Origin: Effrenium voratum
Taxonomy: Eukaryota > Sar > Dinophyceae > Suessiales > Symbiodiniaceae
Assembly (NCBI GenBank): GCA_963377175.1
Contig: CAUJNA010003793.1
Span: 145,001 to 209,000, forward strand
Reading direction: 5' to 3'
DNA length: 64,000 nucleotides
Shown: one piece after another, positions 31,792 through 41,405 of the stretch
Numbering within the stretch: the first letter of the stretch is position 1
How the letters are laid out: each line of letters starts with the position of its first letter
Notes under the pieces: model-generated
Database searches by the model: none
What the model saw: the letters and a program-made list of their open reading frames with translations, nothing else
What the model was told of the DNA's origin: nothing
Program-made: the position numbers and the translations under genes

Positions 31792-31940
31792 CTCATCCAT
31801 GCAAGCGTTCGGGTTGCCTCCAGCCTCACGTTCTGCCCGGTTGCACCCATCCCTGATGTTCTGTGCCCAGTCTCCTCTTACCCTTGCGGCCAGCTTCTTC
31901 ATCGCTTCACACTTTGGTGGCCCAAGCTCATCACAGAGTC
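31792..31940 (-). CDS. ParB/zinc-finger gene, upstream exon
   Basis: It lies between the acceptor AACCAG and the GT donor at 31791. It encodes CEAMKKLAARVRGDWAQNIR and ends MDEELR plus one base. Joining to 31569 reads DEELRGEWLTHLQKRV in phase. The charged helical character continues smoothly across the junction. Confidence 0.8.
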
Positions 31941-33087
31941 CTGGTTAGCTTTTCAGCCCCCAGTACCAACAATACGATATCCAATTTTATGGCAGCCTAG
32001 TTCATCTACATTGGTGGCGGTTGCGCGCTGGGACCGGCAAAGACATCAACCATCATCTGAAGCAAAAGCAATGCTGGTCCTTTCCACGCCTTCATGAGAT
32101 CCGCATCTGCTCCTCTCTCTCCTGGAGCCTTTGCCGCTTGAAACTCCTAGTGGCAGGGTTGGGCCATCCCATGTTGGTGAAATGACAACATGGTTGGTAG
32201 ACAAAATCCGGTAGACCAATGAATCATGGGCTAGACATTGTACCAACTGTTGCAGGATTTTGCCCATCAACTGTATCACCCAACATCAATGCGAACCCAT
32301 TGTCAATTGATTCCTAGTCCGTCAGAGTGTTAAGATTTTTTTATTAGGCAAGACAATAGACCCTCATTTGGTCCAGCAACAAATTAGCTGAAGCTCTCAA
32401 CCGCTCGAAAAAATAAAATAGGAAAACAAAAAAAAACAGCTCCCCGCTGAAACTGACCAGCATAATTAGTTATTTCCGAGCCCCAACTCTCAGCCCTAGT
32501 GTGGTCGGGTTGGTTTTGAGCACCCTTGGTTTCCTTGGCTCAGGGCCTGAGGATTGGGTGTTCGCTTTTGGGGCAGCAGCGTCCAATTTCCCAACAAAAT
32601 GTGTTCGAGAAAGATCTGTGGGTCACCAACCTTTGATATACCTCGTGCTGCGCCTTTAGATCTAGTACATCTAGCCGGTGACTTACATATTTTCCTCGAA
32701 CACATTTTTTGACAACTTACCACACCTCTGGCTCAGAGTTTGGAAATTGGCGCTGCTGCCTCAAAAGCGCGAACACTCAATCTCAGGCCCCTCAGCAAGG
32801 GACCCCAAAAACAACCCGAAACCAAAACCAACCCGAGCACACTAGTGGAGGCACTGTGACACCAAACGAAGACCAAAAATGGCAGAGAAACACCTCCTTT
32901 CAACAAACAACCAAGGTAACCAGGGTCAAAACAAGCCCAACCACACCAGTGCATCAAAGGCAAGACCCGCAAGGGCTGAGAAACACCTTCTTTCAATAAC
33001 CAAAATTAGAAAGCCGGTCAAGACTCTGGATTGACACCACGATTTCTTATTCCCCATCAAACGTTCAAGAAATCTTGCAGACCCTAG
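31941..33087. other. Intronic stretch with an imperfect inverted repeat; possible small exons
   Basis: Minus-strand sequence near 32.02-32.15 kb has coding look in two frames (KRQRLQEREEQMRI or MKAWKGPALLLLQ), and I cannot decide between them. The segment 32515-32610, read on the minus strand, resembles 32697-32840 on the plus strand (shared CGAACACATTTT, GGAAATTGG, GCTGCTGCC). This forms a large imperfect inverted repeat. AGAAACACCTCCTTTCAA recurs with changes at about 32888 and 32980. Confidence 0.55.
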
Positions 33088-33660
33088 TCAAAACACCGTA
33101 TCATTGGATTCGTGACCAGCCCCCAGTTTTGCCTCAAAGGCTTTGGCTGCTTGCCGGTAGCACTCCCCAGCAGAGGTCTGCGAGTGAACGGTCTGCGCCC
33201 CTTCCTTCTTGTTCATGAAATCCCATCTGGGGCCATTAGGATAAGGCCCAAGCTTGGGCAACGGCTTCCCCTTCTCCACATCCAAAGATTTGCAGTACGC
33301 TGCTGCTGTCTGTCTTCCTTCCAGTGAAGAGGCGGCCAAAGGCCCTTCTCCGGCCTTCATCTGCCACTGCCAGTGGTGTAGCCCGATCTCCTCCCTCGGA
33401 GGGTACTCTAACAGGAAGTGCGCATGTACATCGACCAAGCTGTTGATGACAACATCTGTCAATTGAGGATCTTTAAAGCGTGGAAGGGGACCTGGTGCAG
33501 TCTCACCTCGAAATGAACTCACCACCTCTTCCTGCGTGATGACCTGGAAATAATCACCTGGCGGCTTCAATCTATTCTCTGGGATGATGACCATCCTCCG
33601 CCATGAGTAGCTAACAGTATTAACCATGGCACATCTCAAAACGTTGCTAAAACGCCTATC
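33088..33660 (-). CDS. Candidate exon(s), unrecognised protein
   Basis: A minus-strand frame with coding character reads PGDYFQVITQEEVVSSFRGE, later VVINSLVDVHAHFLLEYPP and KPLPKLGPYPNGPRWDF. It ends at a stop at 33088 or earlier at a GC donor. A plausible acceptor in phase with the upstream exon is CCCAGAG before AATAGATTG. It may belong to the same gene as the ParB/zinc-finger exons. Function unknown. Confidence 0.6.
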   Translation of the reverse strand, partial: DRRFSNVLRCAMVNTVSYSWRRMVIIPENRLKPPGDYFQVITQEEVVSSFRGETAPGPLPRFKDPQLTDVVINSLVDVHAHFLLEYPPREEIGLHHWQWQMKAGEGPLAASSLEGRQTAAAYCKSLDVEKGKPLPKLGPYPNGPRWDFMNKKEGAQTVHSQTSAGECYRQAAKAFEAKLGAGHESNDTVF

Positions 33661-33691
33661 AGCCACCATCAAAGTCCCAGGACAAGTTCAC

Positions 33692-33853
33692 CTGTAGCGG
33701 CCGTCCCTTTTTGGAAAAGAAGAGTGCGCCAGGAGCACACTTGGCGCGCAAGGCCTCTGAATCCTTGGCCACGGCCAGTCTCAAGGAATTCGGATCTCGA
33801 TCGGAGAGATAATTAATAATCACCTCACCAGTCAATGCCCTCCAACCACTCTC
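33692..33853 (-). CDS. Exon of unrecognised protein
   Basis: The exon is 54 codons in phase 0 between the acceptor CCCGCAG and the classical CAG|GTGAAC donor. It includes GWRALTGEVIINYLSDRDP and ALRAKCAPGALFFSKKGRPL. No family is recognised. It is probably the same transcript as the exons below it. Confidence 0.75.
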
Positions 33854-33869
33854 CTGCGGGTGGCCCCCT

Positions 33870-35055
33870 GCCGGTCATGCTGAAGCTTGCAAACGAAGAT
33901 TGCCCTACCAATTATGTTGTTACAGGCGTGGGATATCCTTGAGATACCCTGATGTCTTCCAACAATAGGGGCCGAAATGGTTTTCGGACAGGAACCCTTA
34001 GAGTTGGACAGATTGTCAACAAAGCTGCTTTGATAACTCTAATCTAGGGTATTACCAGCGATCAGCAAACTATTGCTGCACGTTCATCCAGGGTTACGTC
34101 AAATCCATTATACTGTGCGTTCTTCGGGGTTACGTCGAATCCGTTTTATAGTTTAGGTGTGACAAGAATAAACCACCACAATTTCCCACCTACAAATGTT
34201 GGGTTCAGTATTGTCACACCCACATGTTTCACCAGTCATTGATTCAACTTGAAACATGTCGAAACATTCAAAACCAAAGGGCATCACATCTGGTCCACCA
34301 GAATGTTTCACTTGTGTTAGATTACGTGGTGAATGGCCGTTGAAAACGTTGCGATTTCAACTACGATCCCGCCACGGGGGGGGGGCATTGCGCACTAATA
34401 CCACCATCACATACACTTCTGTCACCTTATCCTCCAACAATTTCGCATGCTAGTGACTGGTAGTGGAACATCCGTCAAAAAGGATGCTTATCACTTGATG
34501 CATCATGGTGTCCGTTTAGCTCTTATATTGCCACATTCAGTTCCGGAAGTGCAGTTCTATGGCCACATCAGCGCAAGTCCTCAGCATCGCAGGGCACCAT
34601 CAAGAAAATCTCATTGTCCTTCAGCCAGGGTTGGGCCATCCCTCGGATTGAATCAAGCAATGATGATTAGATCCCACTATCATCTGTCAGTTCATCGCTT
34701 CAAACTTTGTCCAGGCTGCTGATTGGGTGCGGTCTGAGAACAAGCCCACGTCCTATTCTTGGTTCTGGTTCTCAACAAAATGATCTCAAACGTTGGTTGG
34801 ACCTACTGATCTGTGTCACAAGGTCCAACCTTGCCTTCAACTCCAAAGAGCCGCCCTCTCCCTGGGGCTCGGGGTGGCCACGCGCTGACCAACAACCTCT
34901 CAGATGCACGTGCTTCATGGCCTTCTTCAAAGCCGCCTCCTTCTGACGCAAAATCACCTCCAACCTGGCAGTTTTTCAGGTTACCGCTGCTGGAGCTAAA
35001 AACCCCAGACAGGAAGAACGTGGCGGAACAGGCGGCAGACGTTCAATAATTGTAG

Positions 35056-35131
<76 letters not shown>

Positions 35132-36410
35132 CATGATCATCATCCGGGAATCAGCTGCGCACCCACTCAAACCCAGTTTCTGCACCCAATTTTCCAGTCA
35201 CTTCCGCAATTTCCTCCCACAAAACGCGCGCCCGCTCAGCACTGCGGACGCCCGCGAGAGCCAGACCAGAGGAGGAGGGGTGGAGGGGGCGGTGGGGTGG
35301 GGCAATCGCGTTCCCTGCCCAAGCAGCTGCCCGCTAGCGCTGCACACACGCTAGACAAATGCTAAGCAAACCTGCTCAAGCGCACCCGCTCAGCAGGGCT
35401 CCCCGTAGTCAAGACACATTCGCACGGCGCCACAGCGAGAGCTCCAACACAATGACCATGAGACGGGGTGCAAAGGCGACAGAAAGCTCGGGTGCAAAAC
35501 ATCATCGTCGTCGTCGTCGTTGTTGTCATCATCATCATCATCATCATCAACATCATCATCATCATCATCATGTGTCACATCACCTTTGGACAAAGAACGG
35601 TTACCCTATGGGCTGTGAGTCAAGAGCCTGGTAATGCAGTGACCGTCAAGACAGAAACTGTCAAAACTAGTCGAGTCCAGGAAACAATGGGTGCTGGTGC
35701 GGGTCGAAGCCACACAGGAGCAATTCCAAGTGAGTCCCGATGTACGTCTTTTGGCTCCAGATTTCGGGCTCAGTCCTTCGCAGCCAGATATAGGGTGGCG
35801 GGGCACCATCTACCCAAAATGGTGCGTCGAGAAACCATAGGGAAATCCAAACACTTCAGATGTATTCAGGCGTGAAAGAGAAACGTGGAAACGCTGAAAT
35901 CCAGTTAATTTCGGCCAAAAAACACCCCATGGTTGGAGGTACACTGCTACCCCCAAGGTTTAGACACCCCGCACATGGTCTTCTCATCATGCAGGTCGTA
36001 ATAGAGCCCATCGAAGGCACCCGCCCTGAAGCCATCCATTCGGCTCACCCTCCGCAAGTACCTCGGATCGAGAGAGTTGGCGGATCTCCGGGTTGAAGAC
36101 CCATGGGTTGGTTCATGGGGATATGTACAAGATAACCCGCTATTAAAAATACATGGTTTCCTGTAGGCTTTTTTTTCATATGTCCATCCGTTGAGAAGAC
36201 CTGCGCAACATGTTCCGGGGGCGAAAGGATGGAACGCAAACTTGAAACCGCGCATAAATATACAAATATGCATCTATGAACCATCATTTTTGAATATCGT
36301 TTCAACTCGATGTTGAATAGCCTATTAAATACTGAACCCCCAGGTTCACATGACATCGCTTGATACGTTGACAATTGAATTTCAGCAAGTCCAAGATGCC
36401 TTTTATGCCC
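33870..36410. other. No gene recognised; two (ATC)n microsatellites
   Basis: (ATC)n occurs at 35055-35130 and (GTC/ATC)n at 35504-35571. A small direct repeat, GGGTTACGTC[AG]AATCC, occurs at about 34090 and 34130. The segment 35.2-35.4 kb is GC-rich but shows no convincing exon. Confidence 0.5.
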
Positions 36411-36416
36411 CTGCAC

Positions 36417-36865
36417 CAGCGCCTTCATATCACACTGAGCAGCTTCCAAGCGGAGGATCACATCCAGCCCCAAGGAGGTGGGCCGAACTCGGCTGAAGCT
36501 CAGCACTGACAAGCATTCCTGTGAAAAATCTGTGGCCCCAAATTTCAGCATGGTCTCGGGCACCTCCACTTTTCTGGAGCCCTTGAGCCGTGGGCTGGCG
36601 ATCAGCATGCCCTTCAGCCCAGAGCAACGGATCTGCGCGGAATCCCCAACCAGGCGGTTGAGGCCAAAGGTCTCGCAACCGCCGGCTGCGGCGGCCAACA
36701 TCTCCAGGATTTCGGGGTCCGCTTCGCCCGCGCCGTCGTCGCGGATGAGCTGCTCGTCCACGAAATCCGGCACGACTTGGATCTGGAGGTGGACGGCCTC
36801 CAGGGTTTGCGGAGAAATAGCCAGAATATGTGATTGGTAGTTGAAAACGAGACGTATACAGTAGC
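36417..36865 (-). CDS. Cellular RNA-dependent RNA polymerase (RDR-type) fragment, one exon
   Basis: This 449-bp exon lies between TTTAG and the donor GTGCAG. It contains AQIRCSGLKGMLIASPRLKG, then VPETMLKF, and then LSVLSFSRVRPTSL followed by a leucine-rich helix. These correspond to the eukaryotic RDR family series QIRYGGxKGxxxxDP, LRPSMxKF, and the 'W/S-R-Y-xP-x-LNRQ' helix near the start of the catalytic half. The catalytic DxDGD block is not in this exon and was not found nearby. RDR enzymes make double-stranded RNA for RNA silencing; that role is inferred from family. Flanking exons remain unplaced. Confidence 0.6.
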
Positions 36866-37741
36866 CTAAACCACGTAGCAGTACAGAAATGTATATTGGA
36901 ACATAACTACTTCAAAGGGATTCTAAGGAGCAAGAAGCTTCGTGTTGGTTCACGCACAATACTCCCAGAGCAAATAGAGTTTGCTTTACAACCAATTTGG
37001 ACCGGGCCTCCATGTAGACAATCATGGATGAAAACAGTTGCTTTACTCGCGCTCTCAAGCGGAACGTGGGATTTGGGATCTGCGCTGTGGCTTTCTCCAA
37101 CCTGGCAAGCAGGGCAAACGGGTTGATTCACAAGGGTTGCTTTCGGGTGATTAAACATGGCAGTGGGGAACTAAAATTTGCGGTAGGAAAATCGTCGGGA
37201 ATCAATTCATGTCCCATTGCCAAAAACAATTCTTGGTTGGATGCCAACTGTTATTACACCGCCGTGCCAACAAACCGCTACGACATGTCTTAGTGGTCGA
37301 GTTCATCTGTCTTTCGAACATGATGCTAACTATTCGAAGTGTGAAATTGTATTTGTGTACACGATGCCAGGGAACGACTCTTATGATTGAACATAAAACC
37401 TGCCATCAATCAACATATAGTCGTTGCAATGTTCAAAACTGTCGTTGGAGCAGCTACCCAGCCGTAGAAGCAACCCTATTATATCGTATACTACTGCCTT
37501 ATTGCGCCGATAAAACAGATACTCCGATATGTTGATAAATTCCATGTCAGATAGATGATACATGTGTTCGTTTTACATTAAGCCATATCACAGAACATTG
37601 CACGGCTATACATATTTTTATAATTTGGTTGTATGGCCATGATTGGCCATGGGTTAAAACTTTGGTGTTGGCCATCCATTTGCAGCCTCTGGAGGCTATG
37701 GTACCATTTTGGCCCCATGGCCATACATCATCCTTCATCAC

Positions 37742-37867
37742 GCCCGTTGGCCAGTCCTGGCCTGAAGACCTTCCCGAAGCCCAGCGCAAGATCGATCTGC
37801 TCAGACCCGCCAAAGGGGGGGGCCGCCAGCCAGGCGCTCGGTCCGTGAGGATAGGCGTCGGCCTTGC
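37742..37867 (-). CDS. Candidate exon, unrecognised protein
   Basis: It lies between CACGTAG and a possible GT donor. It is a GC3-rich frame containing GKADAYPHGPSAWLAAPPFG then LALGFGKVFRPGL. No family is recognised. Copy 3 of the terminal-inverted-repeat element ends about 35 bp upstream of the acceptor. Confidence 0.55.
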
Positions 37868-37903
37868 CTACGTGGAAGGGGCAACAAGCGTCAAGCGGCC
37901 ATG

Positions 37904-37995
37904 GGCCAAAACCCCGTGCCGCCAGTGAACATCCCAATCCCTGCTAAAATAATCGCACCTATCCCAAAACATTAGCAATGGTTGACCATTGGCCA
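37904..37995 (-). mobile_element. Terminal-inverted-repeat element, copy 3 (partial)
   Basis: It reads, on the plus strand, TGGGCCAAAACCCCGTGCC then CAGTGAACATCCCAATCCC, and ends with a decayed GGTTGACCA. It shares the core word with copies at 3969, 19178 and 55197. It is in sense orientation just upstream of an inferred minus-strand acceptor. Confidence 0.65.
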
Positions 37996-37999
37996 CAGG

Positions 38000-39161
38000 C
38001 TCAGATTTCCTTTGCTCCAGCTGGCTGGAGGTCCTGACTCTAGAGTCTCTAGAAAGGAGGTGGCTAAACAAATGCAGAATAACAAGTCGGAATGGTTCAG
38101 AACGGGTAAGTTAAGATGGCGAAAACATAGTCTGTGAACGGCTCGTAAAAGGGTCAAGAAAGGCGAAGAGATGACACAACATATATAACTGATTCCTACC
38201 CGAACCAACAAGAATAGAAAGCAAATAATATAGATTTACTTATTGCTGTTGGCCTCTGGTAACCTGGCGCGGCCCTTGGCAATTCCTATTTCCAAGTAAG
38301 CGCATGAAAGCATTGCTGGGATTTCCATTGCAATGCCCAAGTGTAACTAAATGGCGAAATACCAAGCCAGGATAAGTATGACGATGCAAACACTGTCAAT
38401 ACGCTTGGGACGAGTCATGTGGCATATCCAGTGTCATAAACCCACATTTGGTAAGCTTCGCATTGATTGTTCCAACAATAATCAGAGTCAAGTTTGTTGT
38501 TGGGCATGCCTCGCCATGATAGGGTCCTAGTGATTCGTGATGCGCCTTCAAGTGCATGCAACTATCATCAATACCACCGAAGTATATATTTCGCAATAGT
38601 TCACATGATTTCACATATATGTTTCTTGATTGTCAACACCTAATACCGCCTAATACTAAGCCTACAACAAAAACATGTCAAGCCAGTGTGTGAACTTGGG
38701 ACCTACATTTACCCATCAAACATGCTGCCGTAGTTGGTTGAATCCCGCAGGGCCTGTAAGATCCGGATCGATTCAACAGGTAAAATCTGGATCCACTGAG
38801 CAACGCCTAGTGGAAGTGACGATATGGCCATGGGTTTAGTTATCATTAGATTTCCATTACAAAATTAATTTTTGGGACGCATAGCCATATTGCTGAGTTG
38901 ACCAGTTAACGGGATAACCGTGGTTGGAATGGTGGTTACTGACTACCTATATCCGGAGGCCCCCATATTGGGAATCCTTGCATCAAGCCGTCAAAGTCCG
39001 CAGGAGAACCACTGGATGACCATTCATTTTGTCGGAACAGATGCAAAGGGTGACTGAACATGGCATTTGGAGTCCTTTTGAGCGGACTTTCCTTTGCCAT
39101 GTTACGTACTAATGCAATACTCGACTCGACGATAACAACATATCCGCCCCACTGCCCCAGG
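38000..39161. other. No gene recognised
   Basis: Moderately AT-rich sequence left of the retrotransposon, with scattered short frames and no motif or notable repeat. Confidence 0.5.
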
Positions 39162-39364
39162 TGCCTATCCCCGAAGGGAACTGGTACCCTGTGGTAGTAG
39201 AGGTCGTTGTGTTGGTCCCTGGATCTATTCCGGTATTCCGGAGAGAATCCAATATGCCAATGTGGATGATTGGAGGATGGATTGTCCCTGGTGGATTGTC
39301 TTGTGGATAATCCTGGAAGCGGCCTGCTAAGGTTCTTTTGCTTCACGCGATCATGAATGATGCA
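39162..39364 (-). repeat. 3' LTR
   Basis: On the plus strand it runs from TGCCTATCCCCGAAGGGAAC to ATGATGCA, so the ends are TG and CA. It matches the other LTR apart from a few substitutions and an 8-bp repeat of the TATTCCGG type near 39226. Similarity may extend about 10 bp further left (CCACTG). Confidence 0.88.
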
Positions 39365-39381
39365 ATGATACACAAAAGGGG

Positions 39382-39401
39382 CCTTGAGCCAAATGTTGCG
39401 G
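39382..39401 (-). other. Possible relic of the dinoflagellate spliced leader
   Basis: The minus strand reads CCGCAACATTTGGCTCAAGG. This differs from the dinoflagellate spliced-leader sequence, as I remember it, by two substitutions and two single-base losses; the 3' GGCTCAAG is exact. It sits just upstream of the 3' LTR. It could be chance. Confidence 0.4.
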
Positions 39402-39651
39402 GAGATCAACTGGTCTGAGAACCAAACACAAAACAGACATAAATTTCTTTTGATCTCCAGCACTAAGTATGAAATACTATTGGCTTCATAGCCTTTGGCC
39501 GTAGCCTTGATGTATGCCGTAGCCATGCTGTATGCCGCAGCCATGTGTATTAAAAATGCCGGATTCATCCTCTTTTCTGCTCGGATGCAATGTCTTGGCT
39601 TTCGAAATGGAAAACACTATGTGCTGCTTCTTTCTGAGATACCTAGATGTA

Positions 39652-40191
39652 TCAAAAGGTGATGTGCAACGCTATGTACACGCGGGACGATTGTGAAACT
39701 ATTGATCTCTCACTCATGGTATAGTCTTGTAGACGGCGAGGCGTATGAATCTTCATGGTCAGTTGGATCGACGATACCATCGGCGGCTGCTCCGTCGGAT
39801 TGACTGCCATAGTCTCCATAATCATTCCAGGTCGCGCTGCTATAGTCCTTCCACTGCTTCTGATGTCCCCACTGCTTAATGTAGTCCTTGTACTCCTGCG
39901 GGGTCCAGGCTTGTTTCTTCTTGATGTACTCCTGGTATCTCGCAGAGCTGCATTGCTTGGTTGCAGATTTTCTGCGGATGAGACCTGGTAATCGAATATG
40001 GCCTTGGTTGGATGGTTCCGCATGAATTCCAGTTGTTCATCATCCATGCCGTTCATCTCGTCCTTCCGGAAAGCCTGGATGTTCGTTTTGCCCCATCCAA
40101 ATACGAAAGTCATCATCACATCTGGGAATGTTCGATCATATCCTGATCCACACTTCATGTACGATGACGGACAATGGATGTTAGGGTGCAC
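39652..40191 (-). CDS. Retrotransposon 3' frame, possible EEP C-terminal region
   Basis: The first half has coding character: CPSSYMKCGSGYDRTFPDVM, then FVFGWGKTNIQAFRKDEMN and EFMRNHPTKAIFDYQ. The rest is basic and low in hydrophobics, likely out of frame. It follows the GDxN segment after a one-base shift. No independent family is recognised. Confidence 0.45.
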   Translation of the reverse strand: MHPNIHCPSSYMKCGSGYDRTFPDVMMTFVFGWGKTNIQAFRKDEMNGMDDEQLEFMRNHPTKAIFDYQVSSAENLQPSNAALRDTRSTSRRNKPGPRRSTRTTLSSGDIRSSGRTIAARPGMIMETMAVNPTEQPPMVSSIQLTMKIHTPRRLQDYTMSERSIVSQSSRVYIALHITF

Positions 40192-41405
40192 GAAGTCTCC
40201 ATTGCATACTCCATTCTGTCCACGAGTGGCAAATCTTTCGTTTCATTCCACAGGCTCTGATATGCTCTCATGAGGATGTTCACGAGACCGTTGGCCGGAT
40301 TGAAGACGTGCTGGAGTTTGCTGTAGGTGTTCGCTGATTTGTTGGCGTCTCCGGTGATCGCATCACATCAGTACAAAGTCACGAGCGGCATGATTTCATT
40401 TTGAAGATCTTCCCTTGCTGCTCCATGGCTAATTGAAGGATGGATGTGGAAAACTCCAATGGTAGCGAATGGGAGATCTGCCCTCGTTATGTGGCGGTCG
40501 TCATACTCGTGGAGTGACTTGTTGGATGATTTCAGGATCATGCCACGAAACTCATCACTCTGCTCGATATGGCGGCCATGTCCTTGGACAATGGTGCGTG
40601 TTGGCAATCTCGGTCCAATGTACTTCTTGGATTCAGTAAACATGGATGGTCCTGTGGTTGCCAAGCAATCCGAGGTCGGAATTTCGTATTCGGGATCAGT
40701 GCAACTTCCTTCAGTTCCGAAGAAACATCTGAACATTCCGAATGTGGTTCCCCAATTCTGGCTCTTGGTGGAAATGTGTCTTGCCAGAAGTTCCACTCTT
40801 GCAGAAGGTCCGCCACGGACAAAGCATGCGATCGGTCTGGATGACCATTGCTTGATCACGATGCCCTTGTAACCGTATCGGATGAACGTCTTGATGAGCT
40901 CCCTGGATTTCTCATCATTAGGACTGAAGAATGCGTCTGCTTCATTCAGGCATAAGATGTGTGCACTGTTCTGCATCATCATCTTTACGATCGGTCGATC
41001 CTTCATCGGCATGTTGTACACCTCCCTGTTGTCCAGCTTTGGATTCCTTGTGAGGTTTCCATGGTTCAGGGTAAGCATGTTGATCGCTATGGATGAGGTG
41101 AACTCATGCATATTGAGATAGTCCACAGGAGGACGGTCGGTCGGCTGCGTCAGCGATCCCAGGATATCGGCATAGGCTCGGATGATTTCCGGGTCATCAT
41201 GTGACCTGAGCTTCTTCAATCCAAGCGGAAGCTTAATCGGATATCCGGATCCTGGTTGAGCTTTCTTGTACTCGTCAATGAATGCCGTCTCTTCTTGGTC
41301 TCTGAGGAAGTATCTTTTTCCTTGCTGTGCTTGGTGGAATTCACATAATTGAAGAAGGCATCGGCAAATTCGCGGATCTTGGTGTCGTACATCTCGAATC
41401 TTCAT
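40191..41405 (-). CDS. EEP (endonuclease/exonuclease/phosphatase)-like protein of the retrotransposon, interrupted by TGA
   Basis: The frame overlaps the end of the Tpt1-like frame by 65 bp. After a charged N-terminus it reads SSIAINMLTLNHGN (first EEP strand), AHILCLNEADAF (the 'LQE' metal-binding Glu position), GYKGIVIKQWSSRPIACFV, later ATIGVFHIHPSISHGAAREDL (the 'HL' strand). An in-frame TGA then follows LVTLY at 40368. The same frame continues as CDAITGDANKSANTYSKLQH, which carries the GDxN catalytic motif. A frame change near 40190 leads to a further frame ending near 39652. EEP proteins cut or dephosphorylate nucleic acids or lipids; which applies here is unknown. Either a damaged gene or recoding. 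Confidence 0.65.

Noticed and set aside
37690..37725. Spliced-leader-like GGTACCATTTTGGCCCC
   Set aside because: Only the central CCATTTTGGC matches; the diagnostic 3' CTCAAG is absent.
38936..39568. 210-codon minus frame across the 3' LTR
   Set aside because: It spans the LTR and flanking DNA, has no motif, and differs from the coding frames of the element.
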